In this document: positions 46,411-57,422 of the stretch, one piece after another | Numbering within the stretch: position 1 is the stretch's first letter | Layout of the letters: each line of letters begins with the position of its first letter | Assembly (NCBI GenBank): GCA_023548195.1 | Contig: JAJHZJ010000061.1 | Location: 6,526,373-6,590,372 of the forward strand | Length of the DNA stretch: 64,000 nucleotides | Source of the DNA: Bettongia penicillata ogilbyi | Taxonomy: Eukaryota; Chordata; Mammalia; Diprotodontia; Potoroidae | Reading direction: 5' to 3' | The notes under the pieces: model-generated | Told to the model about the DNA's origin: nothing | The model's database searches: none | What the model saw: only the letters and a program-made list of their open reading frames with translations | Translations under genes and position numbers: made by a program

Positions 46411-47407
46411 AGGGAAGCCTATTTAGAGGAATGAAAGCCCAGTGATGTTAGCATTGGCTTTCAAGTCAAGTGAATTTCATAATTTGATGTTATTTTCTTT
46501 ACCTTGTTCTTTCTGACAATTATAGCACTACAAAACCAAACAAGAATCCATGCCAGGTTAAGGGGGTCATCTAAGCTAGTTTCCAGTCTACACCCCTTGG
46601 CAAGAATATTCATCCCTTTGAATAGATGCTCTTTCAATAAAAGTGGTTTCCTGGATAAGGGTGGATGGGACAGAGAGTGCCAAGGATTCTGAACTTTGGG
46701 ACACTTTGGGATTGTCATAAAGCAACAGGCCACAGCATATAATGTTCTCCAACATCAAAGCATCATTGGCATTCTTGTAGGGTGTCAGTTCCTGAAAGTG
46801 ACCTTTTCATTTCTTCAGATCCTTCTCAAAATAAAGGTCATGAGGCAGAATGGATCTGACCCATATTGTGGGTTACAAAAGCACTGCTGGATTGCTTCTT
46901 TCCTTCTGGTCTCAACCAAAAATGTTTCAAGAATATTTGAATGTGTCTGAATTACTGAGTGAATGCTTGAAAACAAACAAATGCACAAATCAAATGGAGG
47001 TTTGCAAAGAATAATGACACTGGTGCAGTTTAATTAAAGCAGTCCCATACTAGTAGAATTATTTTTAAAGTTTTTGCTTCCCAGCTGAAAAAAAAATCCC
47101 TGAAGGACCACCAGGTCCCAAACCAAAACCACAGTTTACTTGCAAAGCAAGAATAAAAATAGATTTTGTTTTTTAAGCATAGGCTTTGAAGATTATTCTG
47201 TAATAGAAGTATTGGGACATCAGCACCACTGAATTCCACCCTACCAAATTAGCTATATCTCCTACTCCTCCACAAAAAGTAACCACTATGCTACTACAGA
47301 GTCAATTTTCAGTGCCTCCCTACTCTCAATTACCGCTTCATAGAAGGGACCTAACAATTAACTCAATACACAAATGAAAAAATTCTCATTTACAAACATA
47401 TGATTCA
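46411..47407. other. Unassigned sequence
   Basis: About 1 kb; open frames at 46461-46733 and 46696-46950 have no recognisable domain. No repeat recognised. Confidence 0.45.
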
Positions 47408-47560
47408 ATTCATTTCAACTTAATAAATATTCATGGATTACCTACTATATGCAAAGCAAAGAGCTGGAGCTTCAACGACAAAAATGAAAAGCTCATCAAG
47501 GAACTTACATTCTGACAAAGGGTGGGTCTATATCATATACAAAGATAAGTAAATATAAGA
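47408..47560 (+). repeat. F2 5' fragment
   Basis: Reads attacctactatatgcaaag, gagctggagcttcaacgaca, catcaaggaacttacattct and ctatatcatatacaaagata. Confidence 0.5.
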
Positions 47561-48041
47561 TAATTTGTGTAGAGTTTAGCACAGGGGAGATCAGGAACAG
47601 ATTCCAGAGAAGCCTGGCTGGCAAGAATGGGCCATTTCCCATAGAAGAAGAACCACTAGAATGACTGGTAGATCCATGGATGCAGAAGGAAAAGAATACT
47701 GACAATCCCTAGATTATTCATGATTGGTGGATTCAAAGGTACTTGGAGCTTGTTTACTGGGAGTGGTGTATTTATAATAACAACAGTAATAACTAAAGGT
47801 TTGCAAATCACTTTATCTCCTTTCATCTTGGTGTGTTTGTAAAAACAAAAGCTCTGAAACTATTTTCTTCACAGAACTGAATTTCTGGATCATACCTTTA
47901 TGTTTAATCTCATATATCCAAGAACCAGCCCCAAGAATAGTGGGGAAGCAGAATCATGTCTCCTTGTATTCTTTATAGGTGAGCGTTCTCTTGGTGGTTT
48001 GTAGGTTATTACACAAGACTCCCTTCTGTGTACTCTTCAGG
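47561..48041. other. Unassigned sequence
   Basis: Part of this may belong to the preceding F2 copy (gagatcaggaacagattcca); otherwise nothing recognised. Confidence 0.4.
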
Positions 48042-48232
48042 GCTGCTAAACTGACCTTTTTAGTGTCCATCACATCCAACCCTGGATCTCCTACCTTTAT
48101 GCCTTTGTACTGGCTGTCCCCTATATCCACAATGATTCCCCTTCCCACCTTTATCGCCACACCATGGAATCCCTGGCTTCCTTCAAGACTTATCTTAAGA
48201 CTTTTCAGTAGAAAGACAGACCTGCTCTAGCT
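48042..48232 (+). mobile_element. L2 LINE 3' fragment
   Basis: Reads ggctgctaaactgacctttt, ctttatgcctttgtactggc, tgtcccctatatccacaatg and tggcttccttcaagacttat, L2 wording that stops before the tail. Confidence 0.65.
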
Positions 48233-48279
48233 CTGCCCCCATAGCCTATAAGCAACCTGTAAGAAATCACTCTAAACAA

Positions 48280-48765
48280 ATTCTAGAGCAGCAGAAGCCA
48301 CAAAATGACAGAGTAAAAGAGACTTCCAGTCCAAGATAGCCTGGAAGGCCAAAAGGAAAGGTCTATCACACCTGGCTCTGAGAGGAGTGTAGCCCAGCCT
48401 TGACTGCAGAGCATGGACAGGACTAGAGCAGGCTTCAGGGCATGGAATCACAGGTAGCACCTGCAGTTTCCAGATTTCTCAATCCACAAATACCAAAGAC
48501 AGTTTCAAAGGTCAGTGAGAAAGCTCTTTCACCTGGGTGAGAGGGGAGCAAGGTCCAGTCCCAGCTCCAGCCCCAGGGCAGCAGCAGTCAATGCTTCAGC
48601 ATCCACTTTTGGAGCCCTCAGCCTAAAGATTCTGCCCGAATTGAGTTGCTAATATGGGTCTCAGTTCTGAGAGGCAGCCCTGGGGTAAGGAGGAACATTA
48701 GCATGGTGGAGGTGGTGGAGGCTTTAGAGAGGGAATCCTACTCACAGTTCCTGGGCAAAAGAGTG
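48280..48765 (+). repeat. GC-richer repeat-like stretch, possibly L1 5' UTR
   Basis: Wording such as aggaaaggtctatcacacct, cccagccttgactgcagagc, tttctcaatccacaaatacc, gccccagggcagcagcagtc resembles what I recall of marsupial L1 5' UTRs. That memory is uncertain and only this one copy is in the window. Confidence 0.35.
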
Positions 48766-49150
48766 CTTGTGGTTGCTACCTGCTACCACAAGTTCTTAGA
48801 TCTGCTTTTCTAAAAGGAAAGCCACTTTTGAGGGGTCAACAACCTTCTTTAATTACATATACCAACAGAGAAAAATACAAGCAGGGAAATATAGACCAAC
48901 AGACAGGGCTTCTGTATGACCATAAGCAATACATACATCACAGATCAACAGACAGATCCAACTGTCTGATGGTTAGATACATACACACAGTTACTAGAGA
49001 GAGAGGCACCAACATCTGGGTTTTTAAAGCTGGGGTGGGATGTTTGGGGAGGAGTTTTTAAAAGCTATCCAATGTCATCTGGTCATATCACACAAACTTT
49101 CTTCCAAAGACTAAGCCCCAAAGCAAAACCTCATCTCAGAGTACATATAG
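48766..49150 (+). mobile_element. Dispersed repeat family F1, copy 3
   Basis: The best F1 copy: accacaagttcttagatctg, ccacttttgaggggtcaaca, aatacaagcagggaaatata, gaccaacagacagggcttct, catacatcacagatcaacag and acagatccaactgtctgatg. It extends further right than copy 1 (tgggtttttaaagctggggt, catctcagagtacatataga). The size of a few hundred bases would suit an LTR. Confidence 0.6.
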
Positions 49151-49349
49151 ACACTTTTGAGAGCCCTCCTGGCCCAGTGCCTCATTGAAATTAACAAAAG
49201 ATGTAGGCCTTGATACAAAACAAGCCTCCTCTACTCAAGCTTTCCTTAATGGTCTCCACCTGAGGCCTATTAATGGGAGGTGGGGGAAGAAATTTAACTT
49301 TTATTGCCTGCGGCTTTTTACATTACAATCTGTAACTCCACTAATACAT

Positions 49350-49478
49350 AGGCTCAGAGGCTTTTAGAATTGGAAAGGACATTAGAGATCTTCTCATCTA
49401 ACCTCCTCATTTTATCTATGAGGAGACTTTTTCTAAGGTCATCCAGCTACTAAGTAGCAGAGCCAGGCTTTAACCCAA
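49350..49478 (-). mobile_element. Old MIR-like SINE remnant
   Basis: The plus strand shows cagaggcttttagaattgga, cttctcatctaacctcctca, ttttatctatgaggagactt and agtagcagagccaggcttta. Confidence 0.6.
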
Positions 49479-49861
49479 ACTGATGGGAAAAGATTGAAGA
49501 TTCAAGGAGGGATATCTGATGCTGCAATCATTTAAAGAAGATGAATAGGCAGAGAGAAGAATATTTGACTGGAATAGCATGAAAATCAGCACAGAGGCTG
49601 AACTGGGATGTTGTAGAAAGAGGGGTGGATTTGGAGTCCCATGACTGGGATTAAAGCCTGCCCTGATTGGACCCTCTGGCTGGAGGGCAGGCTGGCCACA
49701 GTCTGCAGGGCCCCTATTTAAAAAGGGGGTTCTTCAGTCTTCTCATTTCCTCCTGGCTGCACTGCTTTTGGACTTGTCTGATTTCTTCATCTTGTTCTGA
49801 GCTGAGTTCCTTCTCCTTCATTCACCATTCCCTTTAAGCTTCCTTTTGTCTATTGTCTTCC
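49479..49861. other. Unassigned, with a TATA/CArG-like element
   Basis: No gene. The word cctatttaaaaagg at 49710-49723 resembles both a TATA box and a CArG-like box. C/T-rich sequence follows. It could be an LTR fragment or chance. Confidence 0.4.
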
Positions 49862-49992
49862 CCCATTAGACTGTAAGCTCCTTGAGTGTAGGGACTCTCT
49901 CTTTTTTTAACTTGTTATTTATATACCCAGTGCTTAGTACAGTGCCCCACATACAGTAGGTACTTAATGAATGCTTTTGGACTGACTGCACT
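49862..49992 (+). repeat. L2 3' tail
   Basis: Reads cccattagactgtaagctcc, ttgagtgtagggactctctc, agtgcttagtacagtgcccc and cagtaggtacttaatgaatg. Confidence 0.7.
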
Positions 49993-50403
49993 TTAAAACA
50001 AACAACTTCTATCACTATTTATGAATTCAAATTTACTGAGCATCCATCATGTTCTGGATACTTTACAGAATTTTAATAAAAGGTAACATCTCTGCCTTAT
50101 AACAGCTCAATATCCAAGGAGATAATTGCATTTTAAAATTATTTTCCTTGAATTTTTGAATTCTATCAGAGGTTTCATTGTCACTGGTGTTTGGGAGCCT
50201 AGAAATCTTTACCATGCTGCATATACTTGTAGAATGCATCTTGGAGATGAGGAGATTTCAGTGAGTTAGGAAGGATCGGAAGGCAGAGAGTTTAACAGAT
50301 ATGATGTGGTAAATTGTTGTTGGAATGTGCATCAATAAATATTAAAGAAAAGATGAAAATCAGAAATAATAAAGCAAAAGGGTTCCAGTGGGAGAGGTGG
50401 AGA
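49993..50403. other. Unassigned sequence
   Basis: Mostly nothing recognised; 50030-50110 (tgagcatccatcatgttctg) may be a diverged F2 head. Confidence 0.4.
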
Positions 50404-51075
50404 AGTCAGTCAACAAGCCTTAATTAAGGGTTAAGCTCTGGGAACACAAAGTCCCTGCCCACAAGGAGCTTCTGTGTTAATAGAAACAACACAATCAGGT
50501 TTCATACAAAATGTAAGGCAGTCTGAGAGGGAAGCTGGAGCTAGTAAATGCCTCCTACTGAAACTGAAGGCAGTCAGGGCCCAGAGGAGATGGAGGTGAG
50601 AGCAGGGAATTCCAGGCATGGGTGAGAGCCCATAAAAAGACACAAAGATAAGAGATGGCGTGCCATTTTAAAGACTTGCATGTAGGCTGGTGTTCCTGGA
50701 GTTTGAGAGCATGAAGAGGGGTAAAATGTAAAAAAGATCCAAAGGTAAGAAGGGGCCAAGTTTTTGTGAACTTTAAATGTCCAAACAGAAGCTTTTCTAT
50801 TGGAAGTGACAGAAAATCACTAGAGTTCATTAAATTGGGCAGTTTGGCGAGTGGGGAAGGTATCTGATCTACCCTTTAGAAAAATCCCCTTGGCAACTGA
50901 ATAGAGGTTGGAGATGGGCTAGAAGACTGCTCAAGTTGTCCAAGGGTGGGGTGACAAGGGCCTGAACTAGGGTTGTGACTGTGTAAGTGCAGAGAAGGGA
51001 ACATATAGGAGAGACAGCTTGATGTTAGAAATGACGAGATTTAGCAGTGATCTGGGTAAGGCAGGGTAAAGAAAG
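50404..51075 (+). repeat. F2 repeat, third long copy
   Basis: Shows the family from its 5' head onward: caacaagccttaattaaggg, cctgcccacaaggagcttct, gcagggaattccaggcatgg, aagaaggggccaagtttttg, gtatctgatctaccctttag, gacaagggcctgaactaggg and gagatttagcagtgatctgg. It links the head fragments (7372, 8330, 47408) with the body copies (3845, 19850). Confidence 0.6.
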
Positions 51076-51981
51076 ATAATGAAGAAAACCATCATCATCA
51101 AGAAAGATTCACTGAGTAATCTGTGCACTGCTTCTGAGTATTTTACAGAAATGTGTGAAAGGTAGAGTCCATTTCCTCAAAAAGCTTGCAGTTTACTTGA
51201 ATTATAAAATCTCAAAGTACCAGAACTGATAGGAGAGTGGAAGCAAGAACTGAGTCATGTGAAAATAATGAAAAAGGCATGCATGAAATGAAATCTACAA
51301 AAGATTATTACTGAATGGAGGCTGGTACAATGAACGGCAATTTGGAGGACTCTGAAACTATCAAGATTGATTCTGCAGATGGCAAAAGCATACAATAATC
51401 CAGTTATTCATGCCAAGGAGGGGGCTAGACACAGATCACAGATTCAGAAAAGTAATACAGGTATGGATAAAAGGAACACCATTTTGAGCACAGATAGAAA
51501 CTCCAGAAATATTTAATTGACTGGTTAATATGGGGAAGAAGGAAGGAATAATCCGTATGAGAAATACAAATGAATCTATTGATTATTAATGTTAAAAATA
51601 AAATTATAAGTGCTCAGTAATAACTATTAAATACATTGATTTTTTTGAATGCTTGCAATGGTTTTATTTAAAAGGTAATTATTACAGTAACAAGGTAATT
51701 GTAAGTACTGTTCCATGCATTAAACTAATATAATTTTATTATTTCAAAGATATGTTTTTTCATGATAGCTATTTTAATGTATCATATTGAATTTTAGGAC
51801 TCAAATATGGTGTGGGAAAATTGAACCTGACAGGAATATTTAACCAGGGACTGAATCATTCTTATATGATAGAATTTCTATTAAAATGGATGAGGGCATT
51901 TATGCCATATATTGACATCTTAAAAACGATCCTTTAAATAAAAGTTTCATGCTTCCAAATGGGCATTATTTTTCTGCAGAG
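51076..51981. other. Unassigned AT-rich sequence
   Basis: About 0.9 kb; 51120-51370 is purine-rich, 51580-51960 very AT-rich. No gene or transposon recognised. Confidence 0.45.
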
Positions 51982-51993
51982 AAAATAAAAATT

Positions 51994-52226
51994 TGCTGGC
52001 GTTGTTTGGTTATTTCAGATATTTTGTGACCCCTTTTGGGGTTTTCTTGGCAAAGATACTGGAGTGGTTTGCCATTTCCTTCTCCAGCTCATTTTACAGA
52101 TGAGGAAACTGAGGCCAGCAGGGTTAAGTGACTTTTGCTCAGGGTAAATGACTGAGGCTGGATTTGAATTCAGTTCTTTCTAACTTCAGGTCCGGTGCTC
52201 TATCCACCGAGCTACTCAGGTGCTCC
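51994..52226 (-). mobile_element. RTE-tailed tRNA-SINE with 12-base target-site duplication
   Basis: The plus strand runs from gttgtttggttatttcagat through accccttttggggttttctt, gatactggagtggtttgcca, cagatgaggaaactgaggcc and tgaggctggatttgaattca to cgagctactcagg. A perfect 12-base duplication, aaaataaaaatt, flanks it (51982-51993 and 52227-52238). This is the best-defined insertion in the window. Confidence 0.92.
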
Positions 52227-52238
52227 AAAATAAAAATT

Positions 52239-53380
52239 GTAGCCTATTATGACCTTTGTCATTCTCTAACACCATCCAAATAAGAGTCTTATGTACAAAC
52301 TGAATTCTGGTTTTGAGTGGGAAAGGGATGGAAAATGATGTCTCTTTCATGAGACTTTCTTGTCACATTTATTTCTTTCTCCCTTTGTTTAGGCCTGACT
52401 GAATTCAGGAAAGATGATACATTTTAATGGTTATCATTTCTTATCCTTTTACTTCTTGCTTTTGAGCTCTTTCTGCAAGAACTGGAGCATCCTGCACCAC
52501 TGTCTATTCCAGAAGTGACACCTTAGATTCTTCCTGCCACTATCCAGTGGTGATCTATAGGCACCCTAAATCTATGCAACTAGGCCACCCTGTTCAGAAT
52601 CTTCACAGGGCAGATTCTATTACTGAACTGATTAGATCTGATTTTCAGTGTTCCACAAAGTGTTCTTGTAATTTAACCTTGCCACCCCACTCTGAAGTAT
52701 TCTGGAGAGAACCAGTTCACTGGCTGGATCTTTATCCTGCTTAATTAAAGTGGTTATTAAAATTGTGAACCATATTTTCCCTCTGTCTTTGTTTGGAATC
52801 ATTGCCTCATCTTGTATGAATATTTCTCAAAACATTTTCATGCATTAGAAGTTGTACTGATGAGCTTAGTACAGCTCTGGGAATAAATATTTTCAATTAA
52901 AAAAAAAACTGCTCCAGAGACATAAGAGAAAGCTAATTTGCTTTTATGAGTATGGACACACACCACCAGCAAATGTTCATTTAATAAACAAACTGCAATA
53001 GAAGGATTTTTAAAAGGCTCCAAAAGTCATTATCAGACTGTAGCCTGTCTAAAAAGCTTAAGACCAAAAAGAATTTAGATCTCCACTATGCTATTGAAAT
53101 CCTTTTTATTTATAAGGAGGACAAAGGATAAAAATTCAGGAAGAGCCACATAAGGAAGGTATACATATCACATGCATTTGAACTTATTACTTGTCCAAGG
53201 CTATCCTGGAAATTCTAGATACATCTCATCAACTGAAAAGGCCCATTCCGTCCAAACCAGTGCTATCATACATTTCTTCCCAGTCATATATCATGGTTTC
53301 TTAGACTATGCATAGGCATCTGCATAGGAACTTGATTCTCTCATTAGGGTAAGCCTTTAAGGGCTGTCTTTAGCCTTTTT
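52239..53380. other. Unassigned sequence
   Basis: About 1.1 kb. No gene or transposon recognised; a poly(A) run lies at 52899-52907. Confidence 0.45.
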
Positions 53381-53620
53381 GATTCATTTTTTCAGTTGTT
53401 TGACTCATCATGACCTCATTTAATTTTTTGCAGAGATACTGGAGTGATTTGCCATTTCCTTCTCTAGCTCATTTTAATAAGGAACTGAGGCAAACAGGGA
53501 TAAGTCACTTGCCCAGGGTCACACAGCTAGTAAGTGTCAGAAACTGGATTTCAATTCAGGAAGAGGAGTCTTCTTGACTCCATAATCAGAGCTCTATTCA
53601 CTGCACCACTTAGCTTCCCC
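53381..53620 (-). mobile_element. RTE-tailed tRNA-SINE
   Basis: The plus strand shows ttcagttgtttgactcatca, gatactggagtgatttgcca, taaggaactgaggcaaacag, gtcacacagctagtaagtgt and tgcaccacttagcttcccc. Confidence 0.87.
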
Positions 53621-54759
53621 TCTAGGAGGCCCATAGTTAATGTTCATTTATTGATTTACACTGAGAGTCAAAGACACAAAGACTCCAGAGAGGACCAGTA
53701 GACATGTTCTCTTGGTCAACAGGCCATATTAAAACAAACATAAAATCAGGCCTTTCTCAACAGTGCTACACAGGTCTCTAGAGAAAAGATCTGATTATAA
53801 GTAGTACAGGAAAGTCTTGAAGAAGAGAAATGATCAGAAACATACATACAAGAGGAAATTCAAATACCTGACTTTTGCATTTACAAATTATCAGCAAATT
53901 AAATTAAATCCACGACCTTCCCAAGCTAGTGTCAACAAGATAGAGACCAGCTTACTTATAAAAACTACATGTGTGTAAGGACTTTTCCCACTCCCGAAAG
54001 GTTATGGGATATTGTTACCTAAGGAAACAATAAACCAAAAACTTCAGAACATTTGTTTGGCACAAAGATCTGCTTAAAAAAGTACAGGGACTATGAAGAT
54101 TGCAGAGATAGATCTCTTGTGTGGGGACATCTCCACACAAATAAATAAAGTCAGGGAAGAGAATGTCAGAAAGACAAGGATAAGGAAAGTGTGAGGAAAT
54201 CTGAGCCAGGTTAGTAGTGATCAAAACTGACCAGATGCAAATGAAAAAGATCAGACACTCCGTCATGGGATGAAGGGAGAAAAGACTGGAGACTTGTAAG
54301 ATTAGGAAACAGACTATGATGTTCAGGGCTTCACGATGCCTTTTCTAACAAATAGAGAACACCACCTAGCTGATTCCTGCTGCAACCTATCACAGGTCCA
54401 CCATCACTAGCGCTACTTATTTTTAGTCTTTGGAATATACATTTTAAAAAAATTCTATCAAACAAATATAGCAGACCTGGACCCCAAATCCCATGGAATG
54501 GTAAGGGTGGAAGGCGCAGAGGGAGGAAAGGTAGGAATTTTTATGGTGCCATAACATTTATTTTGGAAAAATACTTGGTTGTAGTTATAGATTTAATTTT
54601 TTTTTTTAGTCCAAAGAAGGAAGACAGAAAAACTCAATCCCATAAACCGAGCATTTATGTGGTCCTTTCCAATGAAGAATGAAAGTAATACAAATGGGCT
54701 ACAGAGAGGGGATGAGATATGATTTGCCCCAACCTTTGGGCTGGACTTCTGAATTTCAC
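53621..54759. other. Unassigned sequence
   Basis: About 1.1 kb. An open frame at 54015-54266 (minus) has no recognisable domain. No repeat recognised. A run of T lies at 54597-54609. Confidence 0.45.
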
Positions 54760-55212
54760 AGAACCATATACCTAGAGCTAGAAGGCACCATGAAGGTCAA
54801 CTAGTCTGTAATGGTGAACAGAAACTTCATCCCTTCATTAGATTGTAAGCTCCTTGAGAGTCTTCTGTCTCTTCTTGCATCCCTAGTGCTTAGCACAGTG
54901 CCAGACATACAGTAGGCATGTTTAGTGACTGATTGATTCATGCTGAGTGTCAAACAACACACATGACAGATGGAGACTCCTGAGAGGCAGATGGTTCCTT
55001 ACCAAGAGTATAAAAGGTCCAAGTCTTATAGCAGCATGAGACTCTGAAGGATATCTCCAGAAATGAAAAATCCATTTTACAAATGATGAAACTGAGGTTC
55101 AGAGAAATTATATAACTTGCCCCATGGTCACTCGCAAATGGGAGCAATGAATCTAGAATCTAGGTCCTCTGGTGGCCAATCTAGTGTTCTTTTGACTGCC
55201 CTATGGTGCCTC
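54760..55212 (-). mobile_element. Old MIR-like SINE interrupted by about 250 bases
   Basis: The left part (54760-54807) reads tacctagagctagaaggcac and catgaaggtcaactagtctg. The family wording resumes at about 55064 with aatccattttacaaatgatg, aaactgaggttcagagaaat, tggtcactcgcaaatgggag and ctagtgttcttttgactgcc. The DNA between includes an L2 tail. Confidence 0.55.
54833..54942 (+). repeat. L2 3' tail inside the interrupted SINE
   Basis: Reads cattagattgtaagctcctt, tcttcttgcatccctagtgc, ttagcacagtgccagacata and cagtaggcatgtttagtgac. Confidence 0.7.
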
Positions 55213-55671
55213 TCAAATCATGCCATCTTTTTTCTCAGTGATGCTGAGAACACTGGGGCAAAAGCAAACAAAACTTTCTCTATACCTTCTTGGTTCTGGG
55301 ATCTTTGCCAAAATAAATGAGGCTAAGTGATCTTAATGAAGGAGATGCCAAACATGATAAGAGCATCCCTCTGTCTCCTGCCACCTAAATGCGATTTCAA
55401 GTGACTTTTCCCAAGGCAGCTGAAATAGTCAGCCCATACCCAGTCCAGACCGATAGAGGAACATGAGTCTTCAGAGTATTCCATGTCATGGAACCTCCCA
55501 GGGAAGCAGTACTGTTCATTCTGATGTCCCAGGACCCAGACATCATCATATTGGTCCTCCCCCCTGCCCTCAAATTTGGTTCAGAGGAAGCAGCAACAGA
55601 GAGCCTCTACTCTCCTAACTTTGTTAAGTGACATCTAGTGGCAACCACTGATAACACCTCCACTAGGAACT
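55213..55671. other. Unassigned sequence
   Basis: No gene or transposon recognised. Confidence 0.45.
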
Positions 55672-55782
55672 CCATGTTTGGAGTTGAAAGGGACTTCTAG
55701 GATCATTTTTTTTATAGTAAAGGAAACTGAGGATCAGAGACCTCAAGGGTCTCTGACCGCCCAGAGTCAGAAGGTAGTTAAA
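55672..55782 (-). mobile_element. Old MIR-like SINE remnant
   Basis: The plus strand shows gttgaaagggacttctagga, tagtaaaggaaactgaggat, cagagtcagaaggtagtt. Confidence 0.5.
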
Positions 55783-55786
55783 TAGT

Positions 55787-55925
55787 TAAGCAAAACATTT
55801 ATTAACCATTTACTTGATGTGAAACATTGCTGAACACTAAGAATACAAACAAAATTGAGATAGTTCTCAAACTCAAGAAGCTCACATTCTAATTAAGGGA
55901 GACCACAAATAACAAAAGATTCACA
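55787..55925 (+). repeat. F2 5' fragment
   Basis: Reads caaaacatttattaaccatt, acactaagaatacaaacaaa, actcaagaagctcacattct and aattaagggagaccacaaat. Confidence 0.55.
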
Positions 55926-56100
55926 TTCATGATGAGTTAATAGCCGATGGAAAGGCCAGACCACAGGGCAAGTCTCTGAGTGCCTCAGGGAGTAATAGTA
56001 GGGCAGATGGTCCTCTACTGAGAAGATCAAAGGTGCAAGAGTTAGAATGGAATGAGGCTCTGAGTGGCCTCCAGCAGAGGCCACAGAACAAGAGTTGGAA

Positions 56101-56370
56101 CCTGGGAACTTATCTAGGGAATATACTCCCTCCTTACAAATGATGGCTGTGCTCCTATTCAAATCAATCACAGGAAATCAAAAGTCATGGGAAGTAAGAA
56201 GGAAAAGCATCATAAAAGTTGGCATTTCCTCCCCTCAGCCCTGGGAGCTCCCCTAGGAAGTGTACTCCCTTCTTCCAGATGATGACTATTTTTCTTCAGA
56301 TTGCTTTCATGAAAATTATAATTTAAGGCAGCTGAGAAGAGCATCATAAAAGTCAGCCCCCCCCCCCACT
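56101..56370 (+). repeat. Diverged tandem duplication, unit about 135 bases
   Basis: Unit 1 (from 56101) has cctgggaacttatctaggga, atatactccctccttacaaa and, at 56208, gcatcataaaagttggc. Unit 2 (from 56240) has cctgggagctcccctaggaa, gtgtactcccttcttccaga and, at 56341, gcatcataaaagtcagc. Offsets are 139 and 133 bases. Unit 2 ends in a run of ten C or more. Not a family seen elsewhere in the window. Confidence 0.7.
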
Positions 56371-56504
56371 AGGGGCTGAACATTCAACTGGAAACTACTG
56401 AGTGTTCTGACTCCACCCTTGGCACTTGTAGGATTTGTGAGTTAGAGCAGATTGTGAACAATGGCATCATCACTTTGGTGATAACACACCGACCCTAACT
56501 CTTT

Positions 56505-56800
56505 CAATAGTCTCCTCTTGCTGTGCTGCAAACCTAAAATCTCAAGGAGCTTCACCAGGCTATCCAAGACTGCCCTACATCTCCTTACTCTTTGCTATAT
56601 TGTTCCTAGCCCTGTGATATCATTCTCCTATTCTTACGCCTTCCTTAACTTAAGAATTAATTTGTTTGACTGATTCTTTCAAATGAAGAACATGAATACC
56701 AGACAGTCTCGCTTCTATCTTTAAAAGGTCATTTGAAACCTCACTTTTCTCTGATGCCTTCCCTGACTACAGGGAAAGAGACAATAGTCTCTCCCACCCC
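56505..56800 (+). mobile_element. L2 LINE 3' fragment, diverged
   Basis: Reads aacctaaaatctcaaggagc, caagactgccctacatctcc, ctagccctgtgatatcattc, tttgaaacctcacttttctc and tgatgccttccctgactaca. Weaker than the other L2 copies. Confidence 0.5.
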
Positions 56801-57112
56801 ACTGAGTAGCAGGTAACGAATAATTCTAATACATAGACGCAAACTGTATCTATATACACACATATACATATATATCACATCAAAACACAAACAGTAAAAC
56901 CTCTACAAGCGCAAATATTTATTAATTTGAATTACTGTAGGATCCTCTTTGCAACCAACCAATCTACAAATGAATAAACAAAAAAAATTTATATTAAGTG
57001 TGAAGGAACATACAAAGAACTTGGTCCCTGTCCTTGAGGAGATTACAATTTGGATCAGGATGAGACGCATACATTTGAAACTGACAAAATAAGGTAGTGG
57101 AATAAATGTTGT
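56801..57112 (+). repeat. F2 fragment with flanking microsatellite scrap
   Basis: F2 wording from about 56990: gtgtgaaggaacatacaaag, ttggtccctgtccttgagga and gattacaatttggatcagga. To the left, a short ATAC/ATAT run lies at 56852-56875. Confidence 0.45.
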
Positions 57113-57154
57113 GTTCAAAGATAGGTAGAGGGGAAAAACATGACGGTATATCTC

Positions 57155-57422
57155 CAGTGCTTTCAGATTCACAAAATAGCACACTTATCTCATATGATAA
57201 TCACAAAAATCCGTCAGGTAGATCATAAGGCAATCAATCCATAAGCATTTATTAAGGCCTTACTGTATATGAGGTATTGTGCTAAAACTGGAAATACAAA
57301 GAAAGGTAAAAATGGTCCAGAATTCCTATTATACAGAGGGGAAACTGATACATAGTGAGGCTGTGATTTGCCTACTAGTGAGCCTCAGAGACAGGTTTCA
57401 AACTGTCTTTGCTCTTTCTAAG
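57155..57422 (-). mobile_element. MIR SINE interrupted by an F2 head
   Basis: The left part (57155-57225) reads acttatctcatatgataatc, acaaaaatccgtcaggtaga. The right part (57320-57422) reads attatacagaggggaaactg, gaggctgtgatttgcctact. Between them, 57226-57316, lies the F2 5' wording gcatttattaaggccttact, tgtgctaaaactggaaatac. Confidence 0.6.
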
